Below are positions 1-8,706 of a stretch of 64,000 nucleotides of DNA, piece by piece; within the stretch, counting starts at the first letter, position 1; every line of letters starts with the position of its first letter. The position numbers were made by a program, and so were the translations under genes. The stretch is taken from NCBI RefSeq assembly GCF_003001815.1, contig NZ_PVMZ01000007.1, forward strand, positions 1-64,000. The letters run 5' to 3'. Source of the stretch: Actinoplanes italicus (GTDB lineage: Bacteria; Actinomycetota; Actinomycetes; Mycobacteriales; Micromonosporaceae). The notes beneath the pieces are model-generated. The model had not been told where the DNA came from, made no database searches, and worked only from the letters and a program-made list of their open reading frames with translations.

Positions 1-949
1 GCCGCACATTCAAACTGTTCCCGGTACCGGTCGTGTCGTAGTAATACCGCTTGTCCTCGTCGACGAGGCGGTAGTACGCCGGATTGTCGATCCCCCGGAA
101 CGACAGCGTCGGGCCCAGGTGATTGCCCTCGGCCGTGTGGTTGTAGACCACGTCGAGGATGACCTCGATGCCCTGCGAGTGCAGGGCCTTCACCATCGCC
201 TTGAACTCCTGCACCTGACCGCCGGCGCCGCCGAACGACGAGTAGCCGTTGTGCGGGGCGAAGAACCCGATCGTGTTGTAACCCCAGTAGTTGGTGAGGC
301 CGCGCTCGACCAGGCCGCTGTCGTGGACGAACTGGTGCACCGGCATCAGCTCGACCGCGGTCACGCCGAGGCCCTTCAGGTACTTGATCATCGCGGGGTG
401 CGCGAGGCCCGAGTAGGTGCCGCGCACGTCGTCGGGGATGTCCGGGTGCTGGATCGTCATGCCCTTGACGTGCGCCTCGTAGATCACCGTCTCCCACATC
501 GGGATCTTCAGCGGCCGGTCGTTGCCCCAGTCGAAATACGGGTTGATCACGACGGAACGCGGCGAGAAGGGTGCCGAGTCGGCATCGTTGCAGGACTCGG
601 GATCACCGAAGTTGTACGAGAAGAGCGCCTGATCCCAGCGATAGTCGCCGTCGATGGCCTTCGCGTACGGGTCGAGCAGCAGTTTCGACGGGTTGCACCG
701 CAGACCGCGCGACGGGTCGTACGGACCGTGGACCCGGTAGCCGTACCGCTGGCCCGGCACCACCCGCGGCAGATAGCCGTGCCAGACCAGCGCCTCGCGT
801 TCCGGCAGGTCGACGCAGGTCTCCCGGCCGTCCTCGTCGAACAGGCAGAGCTCGACACGGGTCGCCGCCTCGGAGAAGAGCGCGAAGTTCGTACCGCCAC
901 CGTCATAGGTCGCCCCGAGCGGATACGGGTTCCCCGGCCAGATATGCAT
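1..949 (-). CDS. glgX: Glycogen debranching enzyme, GlgX/isoamylase family (3' part outside the window)
   Basis: The 316 visible N-terminal residues start MHIWPGNPYPLGATYDGGGTN, the typical opening of GlgX/TreX debranching enzymes: a carbohydrate-binding family 48 module (about residues 8-100) followed by the start of the GH13 barrel. The VVYNHTAEG stretch (conserved region I of GH13) is visible near residue 280. The family hydrolyses alpha-1,6 branches of glycogen in the cytoplasm. The ATG at 949 is the only sensible start in front of the conserved N-terminus. The catalytic Asp/Glu residues lie beyond base 1, so activity cannot be judged. The reading frame is open to the window edge. Confidence 0.9.
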   Translation of the reverse strand, partial: MHIWPGNPYPLGATYDGGGTNFALFSEAATRVELCLFDEDGRETCVDLPEREALVWHGYLPRVVPGQRYGYRVHGPYDPSRGLRCNPSKLLLDPYAKAIDGDYRWDQALFSYNFGDPESCNDADSAPFSPRSVVINPYFDWGNDRPLKIPMWETVIYEAHVKGMTIQHPDIPDDVRGTYSGLAHPAMIKYLKGLGVTAVELMPVHQFVHDSGLVERGLTNYWGYNTIGFFAPHNGYSSFGGAGGQVQEFKAMVKALHSQGIEVILDVVYNHTAEGNHLGPTLSFRGIDNPAYYRLVDEDKRYYYDTTGTGNSLNVR

Positions 950-990
950 GCGCCCACCTTGCCCAATCCGTACCCGCCGGGAAACTGTGA

Positions 991-2076
991 TCAGGTCAAC
1001 GTGGCGAGAATGACTTTCTGGGCCACGGCCGGCTGCTCGTCGCCGCCCATCTTCAGCGGGTTGATCGAATAGACGAGTCGCCTGGTCAGGTCGAGGGTGG
1101 CGCCCATGCCGCTGTTGTAACCCGGCCGGTCCCCCGACTTGCCCCAGATCTCCAGCTCACCGATCCAGAACCGGGTCAGGCCGCACCCGTGGGTGCCGCC
1201 CTCCGGCACCGTCATCATGGCCCGCAGCTCCCGCGGCGGCAGCAGTCGCCCGCCGAGCAGCGCGGACAGGAACCGGTCGAGATCGCCGGTACTCGAGATC
1301 ATCTCCGCGGCGGCCCACTGCAGCGACGGATTCGCCCGGGTCACGTCCACGTACCGATCGCCGATCAGCTCGTATCCCCGGGCGTGTGGACCGGGGATCG
1401 CGGTGGCCGTACCCGGAAGGAAGGTGTTGCGAAGTCCCAGAGGCCGCAGAATGCCGCGCCGGATCGCATCGGCGTAGGGCCGGCCGGTCACCCTCTCGAT
1501 CACCAGCCCCGCCACGATGTAGCTGACGTTGCCGTAGACCTGCCGCGTGCCCGGATCGAACGGCGGCGTCTCGTCCCACAGCACCTGCGAACCGGGTTCG
1601 AACGTGTCGAACCGGTGCTCCAGGAACCACTCCGGGTCCTTGTGCGGCAGCGCCCGTCCCTGCAGCCCGCTCGTGTAGTCGAGCAGGTGGCGCACCGTGC
1701 CGGTGTAACCCTCCGGCAGCCGCTCAGGCAGATAGCGGCGCACCGGCGCGTCCAGGTCGAGCAGCCCGGCCGCTGCCAGCTGCAGGACCGCCGTCGCGGT
1801 GAACGCCTTGGTCATGCTGCCGATCCGGAACCGGGCGTCCCACGGCACCGGCCGCCCGTCGCGCACATCGGCGACGCCCGCCCGGCCACGCCACCGCCCC
1901 GCCGAGCCCTCGACGCGAACCAGGGCGCCACTCACCGACGGGTCCAGCGGATCGATCGCCTCACGGAGCGCGGTCTCATTCAAGGGCGGGAGACCTCGGG
2001 CGTACGCCGGAAGCTGTCCCGTCAAGGCGACGGCCGTACCGGCGAGAGCGGCTCCGAGCAGGGTGCGACGCTGCAT
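991..2076 (-). CDS. Exported serine hydrolase, beta-lactamase / D-Ala-D-Ala carboxypeptidase family
   Basis: The 361-residue product has a Tat-like or Sec signal peptide (MQRRTLLGAALAG, cleavage near AYA at residue 26). It carries the penicillin-binding triad: SMTK at residues 87-90 (nucleophile Ser87 and Lys90), Y-G-N at 181-183, and a KSG motif near residue 313. This matches the beta-lactamase/class C fold used by DD-carboxypeptidases, esterases and D-amino-acid peptidases. It acts outside the membrane, plausibly on peptidoglycan peptides or small esters; the sequence does not fix the substrate. It lies 41 bp downstream of the glgX start on the same strand but is functionally unrelated. Confidence 0.88.
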   Translation of the reverse strand: MQRRTLLGAALAGTAVALTGQLPAYARGLPPLNETALREAIDPLDPSVSGALVRVEGSAGRWRGRAGVADVRDGRPVPWDARFRIGSMTKAFTATAVLQLAAAGLLDLDAPVRRYLPERLPEGYTGTVRHLLDYTSGLQGRALPHKDPEWFLEHRFDTFEPGSQVLWDETPPFDPGTRQVYGNVSYIVAGLVIERVTGRPYADAIRRGILRPLGLRNTFLPGTATAIPGPHARGYELIGDRYVDVTRANPSLQWAAAEMISSTGDLDRFLSALLGGRLLPPRELRAMMTVPEGGTHGCGLTRFWIGELEIWGKSGDRPGYNSGMGATLDLTRRLVYSINPLKMGGDEQPAVAQKVILATLT

Positions 2077-2240
2077 GCTTCAACCTCCGATGTGGACCCC
2101 GTGCGGTCGCCGCCCACTCTTCCGGCCCGCTGCGGCATCGTCATCGGGGTCGAACCCTGACCCGTACCCCCGTATCGCCCCTTAAGAGATCTTGCCGACA
2201 CGATGCGGGTGCCCGGCCGGAAGAGGGGTAGAACCGCAGG

Positions 2241-3623
2241 GTGCAACCGCGCCGCTATCTCGTCCTGGCCATCTGCTGCATGAGCCTGCTGATCATCAGC
2301 CTGGACGTCACGATCGTGAACGTCGCGCTGCCGGCGATCAGCGAGGACCTGGACGCGCCGGTCTCCGGCCTCCAGTGGATCATCGATGCGTACACCCTGG
2401 TCCTGGCCAGTCTGCTGGTGCTCGCGGGCTCCACCGGCGACCGGATCGGCCGGCGCCGCGTCTTCCAGGCCGGGCTCGCGCTGTTCACGATCGGCTCGCT
2501 GCTGTGCAGTGTCGCGCCGAGCCTCGAGATGCTCATCCTGTTCCGGATGGTCCAGGCCGTCGGCGGTTCGATGCTCAACCCGGTCGCCATGTCGATCATC
2601 ACGAACACGTTCACCGAGCCGAGGGAACGGGCCCGCGCGATCGGCGTCTGGGGCGCGGTCACCGGCTTCAGCATGGCCCTCGGCCCGCTCGCCGGCGGTG
2701 TCCTGGTCCACACGCTCGGCTGGCGGAGCATCTTCTGGATCAACGTGCCGGTCGGCATCGCGGCGTTCCTGCTGGCCTGGCGTTTCGTCCCGGAATCCCG
2801 TGCCGAGCACCCGCGCCGCCTGGACCCGGTGGGCCAGTTGCTGGTCCTCACCCTGCTGGCGGCGCTCACCTTCGGCATCATCGAGGGCCCCGCGGCCGGC
2901 TGGTCCTCCCCGCTCATCATCGGCTGCTTCGCGCTGGCCGCGGCGGCCCTGGCCGGGCTGCTGCGGTGGGAGCCGCGCCGCGACGAGCCGCTGATCGAGC
3001 TGCGGTTCTTCCGCAGCGCGCCGTTCTCCGGGGCGACCCTGATCGCGGTCTGCGCGTTCGCCTCGCTCGGCGGTTTCCTGTTCCTCAACACCCTCTACCT
3101 GCAGGAGGTACGCGGCCTGTCGGCGCTGCAGGCCGGCCTCTACACCCTGCCGATGGCCGCGATGACCATCGTCGCGTCACCGCTGTCCGGCCGGCTCGTC
3201 GGCAGCCGCGGCACCCGCCTCCCCCTGCACATCGCCGGCACCGCGATGGCCCTCGGCATGCTGCCGCTCACCTGGGCGGGATCGGACACCCCGGCCTGGC
3301 AGTTGTTCGCCGGCTACCTGCTCTTCGGCTTCGGCTTCGGCATGGTCAACACCCCGATCACGAACACCGCGGTCTCCGGCATGCCTCGCGCCCGCGCCGG
3401 AGTCGCCGCCGCCATCGCCTCGACCAGCCGCCAGGTGGGCAGCGCCCTCGGCGTAGCCGTCATCGGCGCCGTCGTAGCCTCCGGCACGGGCCCCGACAGC
3501 GCCGCCGGCTGGTGGATCATGTTCGCCCTGGGCCTCGCCGTCCTGCTGGTAGGCCACCTGAGCACAGGCCGCTGGGCCCAGGCCACCGCGGCCCGAACCA
3601 CCCCCGACGCCGTCCCCGCCTGA
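2241..3623 (+). CDS. MFS drug efflux transporter, DHA2 (EmrB/QacA) family
   Basis: This 460-residue polytopic protein begins at GTG 2241, about 10 nt after a purine-rich GGAAGAGGGG. The motif LDVTIVNVALPAI near residue 25 is the diagnostic motif D1 of the DHA2 family; the loop GDRIGRRRVF (about residues 68-77) is MFS motif A. Hydrophobic segments continue almost to the C-terminus, consistent with a proton-coupled multidrug exporter in the inner membrane. It is slightly short for the usual 14-helix members. No TetR or MarR regulator is adjacent. The repeat island begins directly after its stop codon. Confidence 0.9.
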   Translation: MQPRRYLVLAICCMSLLIISLDVTIVNVALPAISEDLDAPVSGLQWIIDAYTLVLASLLVLAGSTGDRIGRRRVFQAGLALFTIGSLLCSVAPSLEMLILFRMVQAVGGSMLNPVAMSIITNTFTEPRERARAIGVWGAVTGFSMALGPLAGGVLVHTLGWRSIFWINVPVGIAAFLLAWRFVPESRAEHPRRLDPVGQLLVLTLLAALTFGIIEGPAAGWSSPLIIGCFALAAAALAGLLRWEPRRDEPLIELRFFRSAPFSGATLIAVCAFASLGGFLFLNTLYLQEVRGLSALQAGLYTLPMAAMTIVASPLSGRLVGSRGTRLPLHIAGTAMALGMLPLTWAGSDTPAWQLFAGYLLFGFGFGMVNTPITNTAVSGMPRARAGVAAAIASTSRQVGSALGVAVIGAVVASGTGPDSAAGWWIMFALGLAVLLVGHLSTGRWAQATAARTTPDAVPA

Positions 3624-3720
3624 CCCCCGCCGCACTCCCCACCCAGCAACCCACTTCACCCCGCCCCCACCTTCCCTCTCCCTCCCCACCTCTTCTCCCT
3701 CCCCCTCGCCGCCGCATCCC

Positions 3721-3771
3721 CCTCGCCGCCTGCTTCCCCTCGCCGCCTGCTTCCCCTCGCCGCGGGCTTCC
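3721..3771 (+). repeat. 17-bp tandem repeat, three copies
   Basis: Units CCTCGCCGCCTGCTTCC at 3721-3737 and 3738-3754 are identical; 3755-3771 differs at the 10th and 11th bases and a degenerate fourth unit follows. They sit downstream of a pyrimidine-only-rich stretch (about 3660-3715). No gene is apparent; the open frames crossing this stretch have the skewed composition expected of repeats. Confidence 0.8.
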
Positions 3772-3809
3772 CCTCGCCGCTGCGCTGTCGCCCTGCTGCC
3801 TCCTCCTGC

Positions 3810-4731
3810 AGATCTGGCGAGGCTCCGCCGCCAACGCAGCCCAAACCTCACAAGATCTGATGGCCGGGTGAGGCACGGATGCAAGCCACGAAGGACCACC
3901 CGACAACTACCGCCCACCTCCTGGGAGATCTCGGGAGTTTCGGCCGTCGGCGCAGCCGGAACCTCACAAGATCGCGTGACGGGCAGGCGAGACGGCAGGC
4001 CACAGCCAGCGGCGGACGACAACGGCAGCAACGGCGGGGCGACCGACCACCCGCACCGCCCTACTTACTGCCAGATCTTGGGGACTTCGGCCACCAGAAC
4101 AGCCAAAACCTCACAAGATCGCGCCGAGAGCAGGCGACGGCAGGCGACAGGCGACGGCAGGCGACAGGCGACGGCAGGCCGGGGCGGCGGGGCGACCGAC
4201 CACCCGCACCGCCCTACCCGCCGCCAGATCTTGGGAACTTCGGCCACCAAAACAGCCAAAACCTCACAAGATCGCGCCGAGAGCAGGCGAGACAGGGGCG
4301 GGCAGGCGAGACGGCAGGCCGCAGCCAGCGGCGACCGACGACGGCAAGCGACGGGCGGCAGGCGGCAGTCGGCAGTCGACGGGCGGCGGGCGGCAGTCGG
4401 CAGTCGACGGCAGGCGACGGGCGGCGGGCGGCGACCGACGACGGCAAGCGACGGGCGGCAGCAGGCGGCAGTCGGCAGTCGACGGCAGGCGACGGGCGGC
4501 GGGCGGCGGCGGGCGGCGGGCGACGGCGGGCGACGGGCGGCGGGCGGCGGGCGGCGGGCGGCGGGCGGCGGGCGGCGGGCGGCGGCGGGCGGCGGGCGAC
4601 GGCGGGCGACGGGCGGCGGGCGGCGGGCGGCGGCGGGTGACGGGCGGCGCGCGGCAGGCGACGGGCTCGCCTGCCTGCTGGGAGATCTTGGAGGTTTTGG
4701 CCATCGGCGCAGCCAGAACCTCACAAGATCT
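3810..4731. repeat. Five copies of a 48-49-bp imperfect palindromic (hairpin) repeat
   Basis: Units lie at 3810-3858, 3926-3973, 4073-4120, 4226-4273 and 4683-4731. Each starts AGATCT (or AGATC) and ends with CCTCACAAGATC, the two ends being inverted repeats. In the unit at 4073 the left arm AGATCTTGGGGACTTCGGC pairs with GCCAAAACCTCACAAGATC, leaving a short loop. Units 3 and 4 share flanking sequence on both sides and look like a 153-bp tandem duplication. Spacing is irregular (116, 147, 153, 457 bp). The arrangement resembles REP/MIRU-type intergenic palindromes; no transposase is nearby. Confidence 0.85.
4340..4660 (+). repeat. GGGCGGC / CGACGG low-complexity tract with G-quadruplex potential
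   Basis: The tract consists of permutations of GGGCGGC, GGGCGAC and GGCAGTCGAC blocks. A perfect (GGGCGGC)7 run occupies 4535-4583, giving many consecutive GGG runs separated by 4-nt loops on the + strand, which satisfies the standard G-quadruplex pattern. Several frames are open through it (both strands) only because the repeat lacks stop codons; these were not annotated as genes. Confidence 0.85.
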
Positions 4732-4825
4732 GGCGGGAGGTGGGCGGGGCGTGGTCGGGGAGGCGAAAGCGTGGGGTGGATGGGCGACAGGGCGAGGTAG
4801 GTGCGGTGGCGAGTGACCGGGGGTC

Positions 4826-5040
4826 AGGGCGGGTGCGGCGACGGGCGGGGAGTGACGGGGGCGGGTGCGGCGACGGAGGGCGGGGGACGGGGTGGCGCGG
4901 GTGCGGCGACGCGACCGGGGCCGGGCAACGGGGCGGGGCGGGTGCGGCGACGCGACGGGGGCGGGGTGACGGGGCGGGTGCGGCGACGGGGACGGGGTGA
5001 CGGGGCGGGCGGGTGCGGCGACGGGGTGGGGACGGGCGGC
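4826..5040 (+). repeat. Minisatellite of GCGGGTGCGGCGACG units
   Basis: At least six copies of the core GGGTGCGGCGAC recur at about 30-40-bp intervals between 4826 and 5040, embedded in G-rich DNA. The array runs up to the start of the radical SAM gene, so its promoter and ribosome binding region lie in or just after the repeat. Confidence 0.75.
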
Positions 5041-5057
5041 GGGGGGACAATGGGGGC

Positions 5058-6116
5058 GTGGGGGAACTGCTGGACATTCGGCGTATCTATGTTGAGGCGG
5101 GGGCGGCCGAGCTGCCGAGAGGTAAGGAGATCCTTGGGCGCTGGCCGGAGGCGACGATCGTCGAGGTGGAGAGTCACCAGCGGATTCCGGAGCTGTACGG
5201 GGACGAGACCAACGTCCGGCGATGGGTGCGGATCAAGCGGGAGGCCCTGGTCGTCGGGGTGAAGAAGACGATGACCGCGCGGCCCAACGGGCGGTCGGCG
5301 GACTTCATCGCGCCGTCCACGGCCAATGGGTGCGCGATGGCCTGCGCCTACTGCTATGTGCCCCGGCACAAGGGGTACAGCAATCCGATCACCGTGTTCG
5401 CCAACATCGAGCGCGTCTGTTCGTACGTCAAAGGGCATGCGGGTCGTCAGGGACGCAAGGCGGAACCGAACGAATGCGACCCGGTGGCCTGGGTTTATGA
5501 CATCGGGGAGAATTCGGACTGCTCGGTGGATGCGCTGATCAGTGACAACGTGCGCGATCTGGTCGAGCTTTTCCGGGGGCTGCCGGATGCCAAGGCCAGT
5601 TTCGCCACGAAATACGTCAACCGGGATCTGCTGGACTGGGATCCGCGGGGACGGACCCGGATCCGGTTCTCGCTGATGCCGCCGGCCGACGCCAAGGTGC
5701 TCGACATCCGCACCAGTCCGGTCGGGGAGCGGATCGCCGCGATCGACGACTTCGTCGCGGCGGGGTACGAAGTGCACGTCAACTTCAGCCCGGTCGTGGT
5801 GCGTGACGGCTGGCTCGAGGACTGGGCCGACCTGCTCGATCAGCTCGACGCCGGGATCGGGGCGGCGGCGAAACGGCAGCTCGCCGCCGAGATCATCTTT
5901 CTGACGCACAACCGTGGGCTGCACGAGGTCAACCTGGGCTGGCATCCGCGGGCCGAGGAGCTGATCTGGCGGCCCGAACTGCAGCAGGTGAAGCGCTCGC
6001 AGAACGGTGATCTCAACGTCCGCTACCGGACCGGGAGCAAGGGTGGGTACGTACACGCGCTCACCGGCCTGATCGCGCAGCGGACCCCCTACCTGAGGGT
6101 CCGCTACGCATTCTGA
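5058..6116 (+). CDS. Radical SAM protein, spore photoproduct lyase (SplB) family
   Basis: The 352-residue product has the radical SAM cysteine motif C-x3-C-x2-C (Cys92, Cys96, Cys99) binding the 4Fe-4S cluster, set in the family-typical context GCAMACAYCYVPRHKGY. The rest follows actinobacterial 'spore photoproduct lyase family' proteins. The Bacillus founder reverses spore photoproduct (a UV thymine dimer) in DNA; the actinobacterial branch is less studied, so that reaction is inferred. I chose GTG 5058, giving the N-terminus MGELLDIRRIYVEAG after a GGGGGG run at 5041-5046. An upstream ATG at 5013 lies inside the minisatellite and would add 15 low-complexity residues. Confidence 0.85.
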   Translation: MGELLDIRRIYVEAGAAELPRGKEILGRWPEATIVEVESHQRIPELYGDETNVRRWVRIKREALVVGVKKTMTARPNGRSADFIAPSTANGCAMACAYCYVPRHKGYSNPITVFANIERVCSYVKGHAGRQGRKAEPNECDPVAWVYDIGENSDCSVDALISDNVRDLVELFRGLPDAKASFATKYVNRDLLDWDPRGRTRIRFSLMPPADAKVLDIRTSPVGERIAAIDDFVAAGYEVHVNFSPVVVRDGWLEDWADLLDQLDAGIGAAAKRQLAAEIIFLTHNRGLHEVNLGWHPRAEELIWRPELQQVKRSQNGDLNVRYRTGSKGGYVHALTGLIAQRTPYLRVRYAF

Positions 6117-6130
6117 GGAAGAGGACCAGG

Positions 6131-7228
6131 TCAGGTGAAGCGGGTCGCGATCCAGTTCGCCACCAGCGCGGCGGTCTCGGTCACGGCACCGTCGTGGGTG
6201 GCGCCCTCGACGGTGTGGAACGTGACCGGCACGCCGTAGTCGGCGATCTGACCGGCCAGGATCTCCGAGGCGAAGTACGGGACGGCCGCGTCGTCCGTGC
6301 CGTGCACCAGGAAGACCGGAGCACTCGGCGCGGTCTGCAGCGGGTTCTCGTAGGAGGCCATCTTCGCGAGCGCGGCGGGCGGCACCTGGCCGCCCTCGAT
6401 CAGCTCGACGTCCTCGAAGTCCTGGTAGGTCTCGAGGATGTCGTAGAGGCAGCCGGACTGCAGAACCCCGAGCTGCGCCTCGGCGGGCGCGGCGAGGATG
6501 TCCTTCCACTTGAAGCTCGGGTCGACGACGTTCACCCCGTAGAGCGCCATCACCAGGTAGCCCTGGGCCTCGGAGCCCGGGATGTAGTTGATGAACTCCT
6601 GGGTGTTGGAGACCGGGGCGAGCGCCGCGGTGCCCTTCAACACCAGATTCCCGTCGTACGAGGGAGCGAGCTGACTGGCGAAGAGGGCGCCCTGGCCGCC
6701 CTGGGAGTGGCCGTCCACGACGTACTGGGTGGACAGGGCGGGGTCGAGCAGGCGGGCGGCGCGGACGTTGTCGATCAGTGAACGGCCGGCGCTGGCGCCG
6801 ATCAGGTACGGGTGGTTCTGCGGCGTGCCGATGCCGGGGTAGTCGGGCGCGGCCACGCTCCAGCCCCGGAGGAGCATCTCCTTGATCGCCGCCCGGGCCT
6901 CAGGCCAGAAGATGGCGTGGTTGGTCGACGGGGCGCACTGGTCGGCGAGGCCCGTGGTGCCGTGCCCCCACGCCACGACACGGTTCGTCTTGCCGGTCTT
7001 CGGGGTGATCACCAGTCCGGTGGCGGTTATCAGCCCGCCCTTGATGTTGGTCGTGACGTACTGGATCCGCTTGCCGGTCGCGAGAGCGGCCAGTTCCGGC
7101 GGCAGGCTCGCCGTCGTCGAGCTCAGCACGAATCCCGGCACGCTCGCGTACGCCGGTCCGGCGGTCGCGACGAGCATCCCTACCGCGGCGATCAGCGCGG
7201 CGAGGAGGAGTCGGGAGATCTTTCTCAT
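6131..7228 (-). CDS. Secreted lipase, LIP family alpha/beta hydrolase
   Basis: The 365-residue product starts at ATG 7228 with a clear signal peptide (MRKISRLLLAALIAAVGMLV, cleavage near AYAS at residue 28). The nucleophile elbow GHSQGG places Ser175; HGTDDAAVPY supplies the probable Asp and GATHDGA near the C-terminus the His of the triad. The layout matches secretory lipases of actinomycetes, which hydrolyse triacylglycerol or other esters outside the cell. The open frame extends upstream to 7693 but that part overlaps another gene and precedes the signal peptide. A good promoter lies at 7290-7318. Confidence 0.88.
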   Translation of the reverse strand: MRKISRLLLAALIAAVGMLVATAGPAYASVPGFVLSSTTASLPPELAALATGKRIQYVTTNIKGGLITATGLVITPKTGKTNRVVAWGHGTTGLADQCAPSTNHAIFWPEARAAIKEMLLRGWSVAAPDYPGIGTPQNHPYLIGASAGRSLIDNVRAARLLDPALSTQYVVDGHSQGGQGALFASQLAPSYDGNLVLKGTAALAPVSNTQEFINYIPGSEAQGYLVMALYGVNVVDPSFKWKDILAAPAEAQLGVLQSGCLYDILETYQDFEDVELIEGGQVPPAALAKMASYENPLQTAPSAPVFLVHGTDDAAVPYFASEILAGQIADYGVPVTFHTVEGATHDGAVTETAALVANWIATRFT

Positions 7229-7289
7229 GGCACCACGTTCCCTGACTGAATCCGAAATGGATGATCGATGGAGGCCACAGCCTAAAACT

Positions 7290-7318
7290 GATCTACCCCG
7301 GAATGGATCGGCATTCAA
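7290..7318 (-). promoter_or_regulatory. Sigma70-like promoter of the secreted lipase gene
   Basis: Read on the minus strand, TTGAAT (7318-7313) is followed by a 17-nt spacer and TAGATC (7295-7290). Transcription would start near 7283, about 55 nt upstream of the lipase ATG. The surrounding 190-bp intergenic stretch (7229-7418) is clearly less GC-rich than the rest of the window. It also holds a small inverted repeat GGGCAC-N6-GTGCCC at 7319-7336, directly upstream of the -35 box. Confidence 0.55.
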
Positions 7319-7418
7319 GGGCACAGGTGCGTGCCCATTCAGGTAACGACACACGTCGTCAGAAGGATGTGCCACCGAAATCGAAAAGATCCATTTAATC
7401 GGCGGTTCATAATCAAAT

Positions 7419-8678
7419 TCAGACACCGCTGGGGTACGTCTCCGGCTCGTGCGAGTCCACCCGCAGAGTGTGCAGCGGACGCAGCGCCCGTGTCCCGGCA
7501 AACCACAGAAACGCGTCGTAGCGCTCGCCCAGGATCGTCGGCACATAGTTGGCCCAGCGTTCCCGCTCGGGCCGGAAGACCACGCCGATCGCCCGGTGCG
7601 GCAGCTCGGTGGTGAGCAGATCCGGTCGCGGACCCCGGGCGGGGAAGACGAACAGCGCCTCCGGCGGGGCCGCCGCCTGTAAGACTTCCTCAAGCGAACC
7701 GGGTCGTGCCCCGGGCACCCCCATGGCCTCCATCGGCGCGCCCCACTCCGAACCGGCCACCACCGTCCCGTGGTGAGTGCCGAACCCGACGAGCAGCGTC
7801 CGGCCGGCGCCGAAGCGCTCCCGGGCCAGCTGGCCGAGCGTCACCTCGCCGTAGCCGGCCTGGTCGGTGGCCCGCGCGTCGCCCACATGCGTGTTGTGTG
7901 CCCACACCACGGCTCTCGCGCTCGGGCCGTAGCGGCGCAGCAGGCGGTCCAGGGTCTGGTCCATGTGCCGGTCCCGGATGTTCCAGGCGTCCGGGCCGCC
8001 GCGCACCATGGTCCGGTAGTAACTCTCGGCGCCCGCCACCACCTCGGCGTTCTGCCACACCCCGAAGTCACGGTCCTTGACCGCGGCCAGCATCCTGACG
8101 ACCTTGTCCTCGCAGGCGGCGGGCACGAACTGGTTGGCCCAGCCGTAGGCGTTCGGATCCTCGTTGTACGGCTCGAAGCACCGGTACGCGTCCAGAGCCG
8201 CCGGCGCCAGGTCCGGGTCGTGCTCACGCAGCCAGGTCAGGATCTCCCGCATCGACTGCCACAGCGAGTAGACGTCCAGCCCGTGGAAGCCGACGTGGTC
8301 GTCGGGTGCCCGGCGCTCGTTGAAGCCGCGCAGCCAGCGGGTGAAGTCGACGGTCTCCTCGTTCGCCCACATCCACGTCGGCCACCGGTCGTAGCGCACG
8401 AGCGCGTCCCGCGGGTCCGGCCCGCCACCGCGGACCGCGGCGTTCACCCGCTCGCAGTCCGGCCAGTCGCCCTCCACCGCGACGAACGAGAAGCCGCGCT
8501 CCTCGATCAGCCGCCTGGTCAGCGCCGCCCGCCACTCGTAGAACTCGTGCGTGCCGTGGGTGGCCTCGCCGATCAGGACCGCCTTCGCACCGTCCGCCCG
8601 GTCCAGCAGGATCTCCAGATCCCCCGGATCACGCAGCGGGCGGGCAATCGACGCCACCTCGTCCCCGAAACGGATCAC
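7419..8678 (-). CDS. Erythromycin esterase family protein
   Basis: The 419-residue product carries the family motifs: GEATHGTHEFY (about residues 37-47), EGDWPDC (about 70), WAHNTHVGDAR (about 260) and GFGTHHGTV (about 300). These His and Glu residues form the active site of EreA/EreB-like hydrolases. Cytoplasmic; no signal peptide. Founding members open the macrolide lactone, but most actinobacterial homologues of this size have no shown resistance role, so the substrate is unknown. It is separated from the lipase start by a 190-bp AT-richer gap and followed upstream by the TusA-like gene on the same strand. Confidence 0.88.
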   Translation of the reverse strand: MIRFGDEVASIARPLRDPGDLEILLDRADGAKAVLIGEATHGTHEFYEWRAALTRRLIEERGFSFVAVEGDWPDCERVNAAVRGGGPDPRDALVRYDRWPTWMWANEETVDFTRWLRGFNERRAPDDHVGFHGLDVYSLWQSMREILTWLREHDPDLAPAALDAYRCFEPYNEDPNAYGWANQFVPAACEDKVVRMLAAVKDRDFGVWQNAEVVAGAESYYRTMVRGGPDAWNIRDRHMDQTLDRLLRRYGPSARAVVWAHNTHVGDARATDQAGYGEVTLGQLARERFGAGRTLLVGFGTHHGTVVAGSEWGAPMEAMGVPGARPGSLEEVLQAAAPPEALFVFPARGPRPDLLTTELPHRAIGVVFRPERERWANYVPTILGERYDAFLWFAGTRALRPLHTLRVDSHEPETYPSGV

Positions 8679-8706
8679 CCCCGACGCGTACCCGCCGGGG
8701 GTCGCC

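Noticed and set aside
3810..4731. CRISPR-like array
   Set aside because: The units are regular in size, but spacing is 116-457 bp, intervening sequence is low-complexity and partly duplicated, and no cas genes are present.
3868..4800. Long open frames on both strands through the repeat island
   Set aside because: They consist of translations of simple repeats, have no ribosome binding sites and overlap each other in several frames.
5013..5057. ATG 5013 as the start of the radical SAM gene
   Set aside because: It lies in the minisatellite and adds a low-complexity Arg/Gly peptide; GTG 5058 starts at the conserved N-terminus.
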